From JAYRGC01 sp041908065 (lineage in GTDB: Bacteria > Pseudomonadota > Alphaproteobacteria > UBA9219): a stretch of 13,238 nucleotides of DNA. The notes beneath the pieces were generated by a model. It did no database searches, was not told the origin of the DNA, and saw only the letters and a program-made list of their open reading frames with translations. This document shows positions 1 through 7,348 of the stretch, in pieces (the stretch's first letter is position 1; each line of letters begins with the position of its first letter). A program made the translations under genes and the position numbers. The stretch lies in assembly GCA_041908065.1 (NCBI GenBank), contig JAYRGC010000006.1:1-13238 (forward strand), in the 5' to 3' direction.

Positions 1-70
1 AAGCAATCCAGAGCTGTTGCGCCTGTGGCACTGGATTGCTTCGCGTCGCAAGGGCGACGCTCGCAATGAC
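1..70. repeat. Dispersed hairpin repeat, copy 1 (cut by the window start)
   Basis: Positions 1-11 and 31-41 are a perfect 11-bp inverted repeat (AAGCAATCCAG / CTGGATTGCTT). The right half continues as a hairpin: outer stem ATTGC 35-39 with GCAAT 63-67, inner stem GCGTCGC 43-49 with GCGACGC 54-60, loop AAGG. The same architecture recurs at 7425-7482 and 13161-13238, where the inner stem is GCCGCC / GGCGGC. Both sides of the stem differ between copies while pairing is kept. It resembles the short dispersed palindromes (REP-like) common in bacterial intergenic DNA; no protein is implied. Confidence 0.8.
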
Positions 71-128
71 AGCCTTTGGCCGTAACTTCGCAATGACGGC
101 CTTTGGCCGTAACTTCGCGATGACGGCA
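62..128. repeat. 27-bp tandem repeat, about 2.5 copies
   Basis: Units begin at 62, 89 and 116. The first two (62-88 and 89-115) differ at one base; the third is partial and diverges after about 12 bases. Each holds the core CCTTTGGCCGTAACTT preceded by CGCAATGAC. The tandem directly abuts the hairpin at 35-67, and diverged units with the same 27-base period follow the hairpin copy at 7474-7540, so the tandem is part of the same composite element. There are no unique spacers between units, so it is not a CRISPR array. Confidence 0.8.
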
Positions 129-178
129 CTTGCTGGAAGGCAGTACCCACCCGTTTTAGGTAATGGCTTTATTTTCGC

Positions 179-203
179 GTTCCCTGAGCCTGTCGAAGGG
201 AAC
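179..203. repeat. 25-bp palindrome-ended repeat, single copy
   Basis: A 25-base unit with ends GTTCCC and GGGAAC around the core TGAGCCTGTCGAA. It is the same unit that occurs twice, in opposite orientation, inside lpxK at 3553-3577 and 3594-3618, where the ends are GTTTCC and GGAAAC. Position 4 and its pairing partner both change between the copies, so the terminal inverted repeat is maintained. Confidence 0.8.
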
Positions 204-230
204 TTAAGAGGGCAAGGTGCAGCAATTCCC

Positions 231-253
231 CTCCTCTCCCAGATGGAGAGGAG
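231..253. repeat. Hairpin downstream of rsmB
   Basis: CTCCTCTCC (231-239) pairs with GGAGAGGAG (245-253) over a 5-base gap. A second small pair, AGGTGC 215-220 and GCACCT 262-267, encloses it. It lies 20 bases beyond the rsmB stop and might mark the 3' end of that transcript, but no run of U follows on the minus strand, so it is not a standard intrinsic terminator. The rest of 129-272 shows nothing else I can identify. Confidence 0.5.
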
Positions 254-272
254 TCGCCTCCGCACCTGTTGT

Positions 273-1604
273 TCATAAACCCGATCGCAAAACCGCCGCG
301 TAAAAGCCGTCGATGCCGCCTTTATCCGCCCAATGGCAAGGTAGGCAGCGCACGTCGCCGCGAGCGTTCACGAATTCGGGAGGAATGTCGGACAGAATTT
401 CCCGCGCATCCACGCGGCGAACGGAGGGGCGGCGGGACAGCAAGGATTCCACCTGCGCCTCGGCTTCTTCCGCCTGCAACGAACAAACGGCGTAAACCAA
501 TGTTCCGCCGCTCGCCAATACTTTGTCGAAGGAATGATCCAGCAGGCGACGCTGCAAATCGGCCATGCGCTCCACGTCCTCAGCGGTCTTTATCCGCGCC
601 GCGTCGGGATGGCGGCGCAGAGTTCCGGTGGCCGAACACGGCGCGTCGATCAGAACCAAGGGAAATTTTTCAGACGGAGCATAGGCCAGAGCGTCCAAAC
701 ACAGCGTTTCCACCGCGTCTTCCAACCTTGTGCGGGCAAGGTTTTCGCGCATTACCTTCAGGCGCGGCTGCGAACGATCCAACGCCGTCACCTTCGCTCC
801 GGCCGCCGCCAGTTGCATGGCCTTGCCGCCCGGGGCGGCGCATAAATCGGCGACCCGCTTGCCTTTGACGTCGCCCAAAAGCCGCGCCGGAAGCGCGGCG
901 GCGGCGTCCTGCACCCACCATTCGCCCTCGGCGAAGCCGGACAGCTCAGCCACCGGAGCGTGATCGTCGCCCAGCCGCAAGCTGCAGGACGGTAAAACGA
1001 CAGCCTGCAACCTTTGCGCCCATGCGTTCGCCGCCGCCGCGCCTTTTTCCCTAAGCGTTATGTCCACCGCCGCCTCGGTCAGCGCGGCGGCGGCAATATT
1101 GCGGGCGACGGCTACCCCGTAAGCCTTGCGCCACGACAGCCACAGCCAATCGGGAGCGTTCAGCCGCGCCGCGTCTTGGGAGGCCAACAGGGCTTCTCCG
1201 TCGCGGATGACCCGCCGCAACACCGCGTTGACCAGTCCCTTATACGGGGCGGTCGCGTTCGAGGTTCCGGCCATTTCCACCGCCGTATCCACTGCGGCGT
1301 GAGAGGGCGTTCGCATGAACAAGATTTGCGCCGCCCCTATCCGCAATATATCGCGCACTGGACGTTTCAGCTCCTTGCCGGAATCGAGGCAGGCATCTAT
1401 CGCCGCATCCAATTGCCCAAGGCGGCGCAACACCGTCGCCGCCATCATATGGGCGAAGGAGCGATCCCTAACGGATAGTTTGTTGAACGCCCCGTTTATC
1501 TCCATAGCTTCGTCCAAAGCCTGTTTGCGGTGCAAAACCGCCTGAAACAAGTCGACCGCAGCGCGGCGGGATAAAAGGTTTTCTCCCTCGGATTGCTTTT
1601 TCAT
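273..1604 (-). CDS. rsmB: 16S rRNA (cytosine-967-C5)-methyltransferase RsmB
   Basis: RsmB (Sun/Fmu family) methylates C5 of cytosine 967 in 16S rRNA using S-adenosylmethionine. The 443-residue protein has a NusB-like RNA-binding domain at about 8-135, then a Rossmann methyltransferase domain from about 225. Visible motifs are the SAM-binding ADLCAAPGGK (252-261), the motif IV Pro-Cys in DAPCSATGTLRRHPD (P322, C323), and the motif VI catalytic Cys in YAVCS (C374). The C-terminal GIDGFYAAVLR is typical of the family. I chose ATG 1604 because the protein then begins MKKQ, as E. coli RsmB does; an in-frame ATG at 1652 would add 16 residues without resemblance to the family. The gene is divergent from waaA, with 89 bases between the two chosen starts. 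No key residue is missing. Confidence 0.95.
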   Translation of the reverse strand: MKKQSEGENLLSRRAAVDLFQAVLHRKQALDEAMEINGAFNKLSVRDRSFAHMMAATVLRRLGQLDAAIDACLDSGKELKRPVRDILRIGAAQILFMRTPSHAAVDTAVEMAGTSNATAPYKGLVNAVLRRVIRDGEALLASQDAARLNAPDWLWLSWRKAYGVAVARNIAAAALTEAAVDITLREKGAAAANAWAQRLQAVVLPSCSLRLGDDHAPVAELSGFAEGEWWVQDAAAALPARLLGDVKGKRVADLCAAPGGKAMQLAAAGAKVTALDRSQPRLKVMRENLARTRLEDAVETLCLDALAYAPSEKFPLVLIDAPCSATGTLRRHPDAARIKTAEDVERMADLQRRLLDHSFDKVLASGGTLVYAVCSLQAEEAEAQVESLLSRRPSVRRVDAREILSDIPPEFVNARGDVRCLPCHWADKGGIDGFYAAVLRSGL

Positions 1605-1693
1605 ATGCCTAAAAATCCGGTTTACATTGATGCAGACGGGGTTTTGTATCATACATTGACAGTAATAACACCTTGGGTTTTCGCGGTTTTGCC

Positions 1694-2950
1694 ATGGCCT
1701 TGTACCGCCTTTTGACCGATCTTCTGGCTCCGGCGATAACGCTTTACCTGCGTCGCCGCATGTCGCATGGGCGCGAGGACGCGGCGCGTTTCCCCGAACG
1801 TCTGGGGCAACCTTCGCTCACCCGCCCCAACGGCAAGCTGGTCTGGATCCATGCCGCCAGCGTCGGCGAGTCTATGTCCGCATTGCCGCTAATCTCCGCC
1901 CTATTGGCTGCGGATAAGGCGGCCAGCTTCCTGCTTACGACAGGAACCGTGGCCTCGGCGCGGGTGATAGCCCCTCGCCTGCCGCCTCGCGCCTTCCACC
2001 AATACGTTCCGGTGGATCGGATGCCTTACGTCTCGCGTTTTCTGGATCACTGGAAGCCCGATGCCGCGCTGTGGGTGGAATCCGAACTGTGGCCGAACAT
2101 GCTCGCGTCCATCCGCGAGCGCGGGATTCCGGCGGCTTTGGTCAACGGGCGCATGTCGGAGAAATCCTTTCGCCGCTGGAAAACCTTCGCCCCAAGCTGG
2201 GCGGCCTATCTGTTGGGCGCGTTCAGGCTGGGGCTGGCGCAAAGCGAGGCCGACCGCCGCCGCTTCGCCGCGCTGGGATTGCGCGATGCGCGGCATATCG
2301 GCAATCTCAAATACGCTGCTCAACCTCAGCCATGCGACGAACGCGAACTGGAGTCGCTGCGAAAATCCATAGGCGACCGCCCGTTGTGGCTGATGGCTTC
2401 CACCCATGCGGGCGAAGAGGAAATAGCCCTCGCGGTTCACCGCAAGGCGGCGAAGAAAATCCCCTCCCTTTTAACGATCATCGTTCCCCGCCATGCGACA
2501 AGGGGAAGCGAGGTGGCGGGGTTGGCTGACAAAGCAGGATTGTCTTTTTCCCTCCGTTCGCTCGGCAAAAATTCCTGTCCTCCTGACGCAAGCGTTTATA
2601 TCGCCGACACCATGGGGGAAATGGGGCTGTTTTTCCGTCTGGCCAAGGTGGCCGTCGTTGCCGGTTCCTTCACTTGGGAGGGCCATAACCCGATCGAGGC
2701 GGCGCAACTGGGCTGCGCCGTTATCTTCGGACCGCGCATGGGGAACTTCGCCGAAATAGCCGAAGACATGCTGGACTCCGGCGCGGCGATGCAGGTAAAG
2801 GACGAAGCTGAGCTGGCGCAAACCGTGGAAAGGCTGCTGGCCGCGCCGCAGGAAACCGAGCGCATGTCCGCCGCCGGAATCCTCGCCGCGGCCAAGGGAG
2901 AGAAAATCTTGCAAGACGCCCTAAACGCCCTAAGCGGGGTAATTAAATGA
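1694..2950 (+). CDS. waaA: 3-deoxy-D-manno-octulosonic acid (Kdo) transferase
   Basis: WaaA (KdtA) transfers Kdo from CMP-Kdo to lipid IVA on the inner face of the cytoplasmic membrane. The 418-residue protein is of normal family length. It starts with a hydrophobic anchor (about 1-20), followed by the family motifs WIHAASVGE (51-59, with the presumed catalytic Glu), LTTGTVAS (81-88), ESELWPN (129-135), PRH (265-267), TMGEMG (306-311) and GHNPIEAA (330-337), the last being the nucleotide-sugar site of this GT-B fold. ATG 1694 fits the family N-terminus; a TTG at 1673 would add seven residues. No clear Shine-Dalgarno sequence precedes either start. It is the first gene of a plus-strand operon and overlaps lpxK by ATGA. 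Whether it adds one or two Kdo residues cannot be read from the sequence. Confidence 0.95.
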   Translation: MALYRLLTDLLAPAITLYLRRRMSHGREDAARFPERLGQPSLTRPNGKLVWIHAASVGESMSALPLISALLAADKAASFLLTTGTVASARVIAPRLPPRAFHQYVPVDRMPYVSRFLDHWKPDAALWVESELWPNMLASIRERGIPAALVNGRMSEKSFRRWKTFAPSWAAYLLGAFRLGLAQSEADRRRFAALGLRDARHIGNLKYAAQPQPCDERELESLRKSIGDRPLWLMASTHAGEEEIALAVHRKAAKKIPSLLTIIVPRHATRGSEVAGLADKAGLSFSLRSLGKNSCPPDASVYIADTMGEMGLFFRLAKVAVVAGSFTWEGHNPIEAAQLGCAVIFGPRMGNFAEIAEDMLDSGAAMQVKDEAELAQTVERLLAAPQETERMSAAGILAAAKGEKILQDALNALSGVIK

Positions 2951-4011
2951 AGACTCCCTCTTTTTGGTACGCGCCTGACGGCTTGCTTTCCAAGGCTATG
3001 GCTCCGCTGGGAAACGCGTACGCTCTGGCGGGGAAAATCCGCCGCGCCTTGGCCGGAAAACCCTATGCCGCCTCGGTTCCCTTGATATGCGTCGGCAACG
3101 TCGTGGCGGGCGGAGCGGGAAAGACTCCGGTGGCGTTGGCTCTGGCCGACCTGCTGTCGCGCCGCGGCGCGCGTCCGGCGTTCGTCTCGCGGGGATACGG
3201 CGGCAGCATATCCGCCCCCACCTTGGTGGATGTTTCAAGACACGGCGCGACGGACGTGGGCGACGAAGCGTTGCTGTTGGCCGCCAAAGCCCCATGCTGG
3301 ATAGGGCGCGACCGCGCCGCGACCGTCCGCGCCGCCGAGGCCGCCGCGCCCACCCATATAATCATGGACGACGGGTTGCAAAATCCCTACGTCGCGCCCT
3401 CGCTGTCGTTGCTGGTGGTGGACGGAGGAGTCGGCTTCGGCAACGAAAGAATGATTCCGGCCGGACCTTTGCGCGAGCCTGTGGCCGAGGCCCTGCGCCG
3501 GATCGACGCGATTGTCGTCGTGGAAACGGGAAACGAGCCTGTGGAAACCTCCGTTTCCTTCGACAGGCTCAGGAAACGGAGCCGCGACCAAGCGTTTCCT
3601 GAGCTTGTCGAAGGAAACAGAGCCTCTGACAACCCCAGCCGCGCCCTCCCCGTCTTCCGCGCCCGACTGGTTCCGCAAATTCCGCCGGACTTTCCTAGCG
3701 ATAAGCAGTTTCTGGCTTTCGCGGGCATAGGTCGTCCGGAAAAATTCTATGCCCTATGCCGCAAAGCCGGATTGCAGATCAAGGAAACGCGAGATTTCGC
3801 CGATCACCATCCCTTTACGGAGGATGAAACCGCCGCGCTTTTATCCCGCGCCTCGTCGCAAAATCTCAGGCTTATAACCACCGCCAAGGATGCCGTCCGC
3901 CTCCCCCCCGCCCTCCGCCCACAAATCCTCATCCTCCCCGTCGTCGCCGCGTTTGATGATGAAAAGGCGATTTACAATTGTCTGAGCGGCGTATTACGAT
4001 CGGCAGAATGA
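2947..4011 (+). CDS. lpxK: Tetraacyldisaccharide 4'-kinase LpxK with an in-frame palindromic insert
   Basis: LpxK phosphorylates the 4' position of the lipid A disaccharide using ATP at the inner membrane, making lipid IVA, the acceptor of WaaA. The 354-residue protein shows the P-loop GNVVAGGAGKTP (50-61), the SRGYGG motif (81-86), DVGDE (103-107) and the conserved MDDGLQ (140-145). An insert of about 26 residues at 201-226, containing SFDRLRK and FPELVEGN, is encoded by two inverted copies of a 25-bp repeat (3553-3618). It sits between IDAIVVVE and ALPVFRARLVP, which are contiguous or joined by a short loop in relatives; without it the protein would match the usual length of about 330. The start overlaps the waaA stop (ATGA), and its own stop overlaps the next ATG in the same way. 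A C7 run lies at 3903-3909. Confidence 0.93.
   Translation: MKTPSFWYAPDGLLSKAMAPLGNAYALAGKIRRALAGKPYAASVPLICVGNVVAGGAGKTPVALALADLLSRRGARPAFVSRGYGGSISAPTLVDVSRHGATDVGDEALLLAAKAPCWIGRDRAATVRAAEAAAPTHIIMDDGLQNPYVAPSLSLLVVDGGVGFGNERMIPAGPLREPVAEALRRIDAIVVVETGNEPVETSVSFDRLRKRSRDQAFPELVEGNRASDNPSRALPVFRARLVPQIPPDFPSDKQFLAFAGIGRPEKFYALCRKAGLQIKETRDFADHHPFTEDETAALLSRASSQNLRLITTAKDAVRLPPALRPQILILPVVAAFDDEKAIYNCLSGVLRSAE
3553..3618. repeat. Inverted pair of 25-bp repeats inserted in the lpxK reading frame
   Basis: The arms at 3553-3577 and 3594-3618 are reverse complements except at one position, with a 16-base centre. Each arm also has its own terminal inverted repeat (GTTTCC / GGAAAC). The left arm extends to a perfect 10-bp inverted repeat, 3549-3558 with 3572-3581. 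The reading frame of lpxK stays open through the element. In form this matches the in-frame palindromic elements known from Rickettsia (RPE) and Wolbachia genes, although the sequence family here is different. Confidence 0.85.
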
Positions 4012-5033
4012 GTGAAAATTATAATCATTGCGCCGTAGATTCCCCCTTCGCCATAGAAGTGGCGCATTTGACTCGCCGCTTTGTCAGCAAAAGAAAGCCG
4101 GATGGCTTGACCGGATGGCGAAAACTTTTTGCCCGTTCCGTGGAAGACAGCTTCACCGCCGTTTCCGATCTTTCATTTACGGTCGAAAAGGGCGAGCGCG
4201 TGGCCTTCATCGGCAAGAACGGCGCGGGCAAATCCACAACTTTGAAAATGCTGTGCGGACTCTTGTGTCCGTCCGAGGGCTCGGGCAAGGTCTGCGGCAT
4301 AGTGCCATGGGACAATCCGCGCAAGCTCGCCCGCAAAATCGGCGTGGTGTTCGGCCAGAAATCGCATCTATGGCAATCTCTTCCGGTGCGCGACAGCTTC
4401 GAATTGCTGGGAAAAATCTACGACGTGCCGACGGACGAATACAAATCCCGCTACGGCAAGCTGGTCGAGTTGTTCGGATTGCGAAAGTTCATGGAACAAA
4501 ACGCCGCCACGCTGTCGCTGGGACAAAGGATGCGTTGCGACATCGCGGCTTCGCTGTTGCATCAGCCGGAATTGCTGTTCTTGGACGAGCCGACCATCGG
4601 GCTTGACGCCACAGCCAAGGTGCTATTGCGCGACCATCTGGACTTGATGGCGCGGGAATTCGCGACAACCATCATCCTGACCAGCCACGACACCGAAGAC
4701 ATCGAAAGCATTTGCCGCCGCGCCATAGTCATGGATCGCGGAGCGATAATGCTCGACGCGACGTTGCCGGAGTTGCGCTCGCGCTATGCCGCGTCCAAGG
4801 CGTTGCGTCTGTCTACGCTCGAGGAATCGCCGGAGTTTTCGCGCGAGGGAGTAAGCGTAGCCGAGCGCATGTCCCACGGACTGGTTCTGTCCGTAGATAC
4901 CGGAATCGTCGCGGTAGGCGCGGTGGTGGCGGAATGCCTGTCAAAGTTCGAGGTAACGGACATAGCGGTGGAATCCATGCCGCTCGACGCCATCCTGCGC
5001 GACCTCTACGCCGAAGCGAAAAGGCGGAGGTGA
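4008..5033 (+). CDS. ABC transporter ATP-binding protein (ABC-2 exporter type)
   Basis: This is the ATPase subunit of a three-gene ABC-2 type transporter, of the kind grouped with uncharacterised COG4586 ATPases. In the 341-residue protein I see Walker A GKNGAGKST (69-77), Q-loop Gln 117, a variant signature LSLGQ (169-173), Walker B LLFLDE (189-194) and the H-loop TSHD (His 227). A C-terminal extension from about 255 is typical of DrrA-like ATPases. ATG 4008 overlaps the lpxK stop as ATGA; an upstream TTG at 3978 is less likely. The next gene, a permease, starts two bases after this stop. The substrate is unknown; translational coupling to lpxK suggests an envelope lipid or glycolipid, but that is inference. 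Confidence 0.92.
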   Translation: MSENYNHCAVDSPFAIEVAHLTRRFVSKRKPDGLTGWRKLFARSVEDSFTAVSDLSFTVEKGERVAFIGKNGAGKSTTLKMLCGLLCPSEGSGKVCGIVPWDNPRKLARKIGVVFGQKSHLWQSLPVRDSFELLGKIYDVPTDEYKSRYGKLVELFGLRKFMEQNAATLSLGQRMRCDIAASLLHQPELLFLDEPTIGLDATAKVLLRDHLDLMAREFATTIILTSHDTEDIESICRRAIVMDRGAIMLDATLPELRSRYAASKALRLSTLEESPEFSREGVSVAERMSHGLVLSVDTGIVAVGAVVAECLSKFEVTDIAVESMPLDAILRDLYAEAKRRR

Positions 5034-5035
5034 GC

Positions 5036-5833
5036 ATGTATCATTCTCTATCAGTCTTCGTTGCCGCCGCGCGACTGGGATTCCGGCAGGCGATGGCCGA
5101 GAAGGCGGCGGTCGCCGGACATTTGTTCCTGTTGGCCATTATCGTTCTGTCCTACTCCAACATCTATCGCATGTTGCCAGCCGAAAAACTCGCCGCGAAC
5201 GGCACGGACAGCGCGGCGATGACATGGTATCTGACGGCGGTAGAATATGTGCTGTTTTGCGCCTCGTATTATTGGCGCGAGACGCAAAACGACATCCAAT
5301 CCGGCCAGATAATGTTCCATCTTTTGCGCCCTTGCCCTATGTGGATCTTGAAGATGGGCGAGTGGAGCGGGCAATACGTCGCCCGCGCGTTGGTCATGTT
5401 GCTCCCGACGCTATTGATCGCCGCCTATGCCAGCGGCAAGCCGGAATTGGCGTTGAACTTTTTGTGGTCGCTGGTCACCGTCATGCCCTTGGCGGCGGCG
5501 ATATACTTGGGCATGAACTTTATCGTCGGGGCATCCAGCCTTTGGTTGGGCTACGCCGAGCCGGTGTGGTGGATATGCCAAAAATTCCTGTTCTTTTTCG
5601 GCGCACTGCTGTTTCCTCTGGCCTTGTATCCCGAAATCCTGCGCGACGCGACTTGGCTCACCCCCTTCCCTGCCGTAATGGCGGCCTCGGGCTGGTGGAT
5701 ATCTCCTGCCGGAATGCCGCCGCTCTTGCTGTGCGTGGCAATACAAGCCGCATGGACGCTAGCGACGCTGTTGGCGGTTGCGGGCATGACCCGCATGATG
5801 TCGCGCCGCATACTGAACGGCGGCGGAGGATAG
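5036..5833 (+). CDS. ABC-2 type permease subunit 1
   Basis: A 265-residue membrane protein with about six hydrophobic segments (roughly 25-46, 62-80, 113-132, 142-165, 178-200 and 227-250). The stretch DIQSGQIMFHLLRPCP (86-101), between segments 2 and 3, matches the Ser-Gly...LLRP loop of COG4587-type permeases, which pair with COG4586 ATPases. A strong ribosome site (GGAGGTGA) precedes ATG 5036, two bases after the ATPase stop. It probably forms a heterodimeric pore with the next gene product. The transported compound cannot be told from the sequence. Longer readings that begin inside the ATPase gene are not credible because this start has the good ribosome site. Confidence 0.88.
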   Translation: MYHSLSVFVAAARLGFRQAMAEKAAVAGHLFLLAIIVLSYSNIYRMLPAEKLAANGTDSAAMTWYLTAVEYVLFCASYYWRETQNDIQSGQIMFHLLRPCPMWILKMGEWSGQYVARALVMLLPTLLIAAYASGKPELALNFLWSLVTVMPLAAAIYLGMNFIVGASSLWLGYAEPVWWICQKFLFFFGALLFPLALYPEILRDATWLTPFPAVMAASGWWISPAGMPPLLLCVAIQAAWTLATLLAVAGMTRMMSRRILNGGGG

Positions 5834-5836
5834 CCC

Positions 5837-6598
5837 ATGTCGTCGTCAGGCTATATCAAATTCCTACTCTTCACGCGCCTGATGATGCTGTCGGCTGAAT
5901 GGAAAAAGGCCGCTGTTCTGGCCATAGCCATGGCTGCGAACAACATCCTGTTCTTCATGCTGTGGGTGGTGTTCTTCGCGACGATCGACAGCATCGGCGA
6001 TTGGCGAATGCAAGAGGTAGGCACGCTCTACGGGATACTGTGCTTTGCGGTGGGATTAGGCATGTTCGCCTGTTATGGCGTAAGGACGATAGCGGATCGC
6101 ATTATCGACGGGGACATAGATCGCGTTTTGGCTGCTCCCCGCCATCCCTTGCCGTTCCTGATATTCAGCGGAGCGGTGGACGCAGGGGCTGGCGATATGC
6201 TCAGCGCGCCGATTTTCTGGTTCTATTTCGGCGGAGCGCGATTAGCCGATTTGCCGATTTTGCTCGCGGTATCGCTGGTGGTCTGCGTGTTGTTCCTTGC
6301 CGTCATCGTGGTTTTTCAGTCGTTGGCGTTCTGGCTGCGCGGCGGGAATAAACTGGCGGGACAGCTGTTCGAATCCACGGTCATACTTTCGACCACCCCG
6401 CAAAACGCCCAGACCGGAGTAATGAAGTTCATCATGATCTCCATCATACCCGCGTGGTTCACCGGCTTCATGCCGGTGAACATCGTCAAAAATATGGACT
6501 GGACGGGATTGCTGGTTTTGACCGCCATAACCGCGGCCTACGTCGCCCTCGCCATCTTGATATTCAACGCCGGCCTACGCCGTTATCGGCGAGCATAG
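5837..6598 (+). CDS. ABC-2 type permease subunit 2
   Basis: A 253-residue membrane protein, the second permease of the three-gene exporter, resembling COG3694-type subunits. Hydrophobic segments lie at about 25-50, 62-80, 104-130, 138-162 and 222-245. The cytoplasmic loop IIDGDIDRVLAAPRHPLP (89-106) corresponds to the LLRP loop of its partner. GGAGGA precedes ATG 5837, and only three bases separate it from the upstream stop. The gene ends the 1694-6598 operon; 93 bases follow before ruvA. Two different permeases with one ATPase is the usual arrangement for this family. Confidence 0.88.
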   Translation: MSSSGYIKFLLFTRLMMLSAEWKKAAVLAIAMAANNILFFMLWVVFFATIDSIGDWRMQEVGTLYGILCFAVGLGMFACYGVRTIADRIIDGDIDRVLAAPRHPLPFLIFSGAVDAGAGDMLSAPIFWFYFGGARLADLPILLAVSLVVCVLFLAVIVVFQSLAFWLRGGNKLAGQLFESTVILSTTPQNAQTGVMKFIMISIIPAWFTGFMPVNIVKNMDWTGLLVLTAITAAYVALAILIFNAGLRRYRRA

Positions 6599-6615
6599 CC
6601 AATAAGCGATGCAGG

Positions 6616-6645
6616 TTGGATTTCTCGGCGATTTATCGGCATAAT
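6616..6645 (+). promoter_or_regulatory. Candidate promoter for ruvA with inverted repeat over the -10
   Basis: TTGGAT (6616-6621) is followed 18 bases later by CATAAT (6640-6645), 5 of 6 to the sigma-70 -10 consensus; the -35 is weak (3 of 6). A 6-bp inverted repeat, CGGCGA 6626-6631 and TCGCCG 6647-6652, brackets the -10 and could be an operator or a leader hairpin. It would let ruvA be expressed separately from the transporter operon. Confidence 0.35.
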
Positions 6646-6691
6646 GTCGCCGTTATAAACGCAATTCTACTATGGGCTGGCGGACAAAATC

Positions 6692-7339
6692 ATGATCGCT
6701 AAACTCTCGGGCAAACTGGACAGCGTAGATCTCAATCAGGCCGTCGTGGACGTCGGCGGCGTGGGATATTTGGTGGCATGTTCGGCCAACACCTTGCGGC
6801 GCGTGGGCGGGGTGGGCGAGGCCGTGTCGCTGCTTATCGAAACCCATGTGCGCGAGGACGCTATCAGCCTCTACGGCTTCGCGGATTCCCTCGAGCGCGA
6901 CTGGTTCCGCCTTTTGACCACCGTTCAAGGCGTGGGGGCGAAATCGGCTCTGGCGGTCTTGGGCATCATGCCGCCCGATACTCTGGCCAGGGCCATCGCC
7001 TCGCAGGACAAGGCGGCGATAACCCGCGCCGACGGCGTGGGGCCTAAGCTGGCTCTGCGCATACTCACGGAACTCAAGGACAAGGCCGCCAACGCGCTGA
7101 TCGGCGCGGGCGCGGCGGGCGGCGGCATTTCCGGCGGCAAGGCATCCCCGTTCGGCAACGCCATTTCCGAGGCGGATAAGAAATTGGCCGATGCCGTCTC
7201 GGCTTTGGCCAATCTGGGCTATGCGCGGTTGGACGCCTTTACGGCGGTATCCGCCGCCGCCGTGCGGCTGGGGGCCGAAGCCCCGCTCGACGCCATGATC
7301 CGCGAAGGCTTGGCGGAAATGCTGCGTAAGGCCGGATAA
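6692..7339 (+). CDS. ruvA: Holliday junction branch migration protein RuvA
   Basis: RuvA binds Holliday junctions as a tetramer and loads the RuvB motor during recombinational repair. The 215-residue protein has the N-terminal OB-fold domain (about 1-65, beginning MIAKLSGKLD), two helix-hairpin-helix motifs (QGVGAKSA 79-86 and DGVGPKLA 114-121), a flexible glycine-rich linker (138-150) and the C-terminal RuvB-binding domain (about 160-215). A GGCGGA site precedes ATG 6692 at suitable distance. In many Proteobacteria ruvA sits between ruvC and ruvB; here a transporter gene precedes it and repeats follow, so ruvB must be elsewhere. Length and motifs are normal, so I take it as functional. Confidence 0.95.
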   Translation: MIAKLSGKLDSVDLNQAVVDVGGVGYLVACSANTLRRVGGVGEAVSLLIETHVREDAISLYGFADSLERDWFRLLTTVQGVGAKSALAVLGIMPPDTLARAIASQDKAAITRADGVGPKLALRILTELKDKAANALIGAGAAGGGISGGKASPFGNAISEADKKLADAVSALANLGYARLDAFTAVSAAAVRLGAEAPLDAMIREGLAEMLRKAG

Positions 7340-7348
7340 CCCTTTAAA

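Noticed and set aside
62..128. Possible CRISPR array
   Set aside because: The 27-bp units are directly adjacent with no spacers and no cas gene is nearby.
36..278. Open frame of 80 codons at the left end (MTAFGRNFAMTAFGRNF...)
   Set aside because: It is the translation of the 27-bp tandem repeat and the 25-bp unit; no ribosome site and no protein-like composition.
269..868. Long plus-strand open frame of 199 codons
   Set aside because: It is antisense to rsmB, whose motifs are complete; the product is Arg/Pro-rich as expected from a GC-rich shadow frame.
1901..2440. Minus-strand open frame of 179 codons inside waaA
   Set aside because: Shadow of waaA with no motif; similar shadows occur opposite lpxK, the ABC genes and ruvA.
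3903..3909. C7 run in lpxK as a phase-variation tract
   Set aside because: Short, near the 3' end, and in a gene expected to be essential; switching it off is unlikely to be tolerated.
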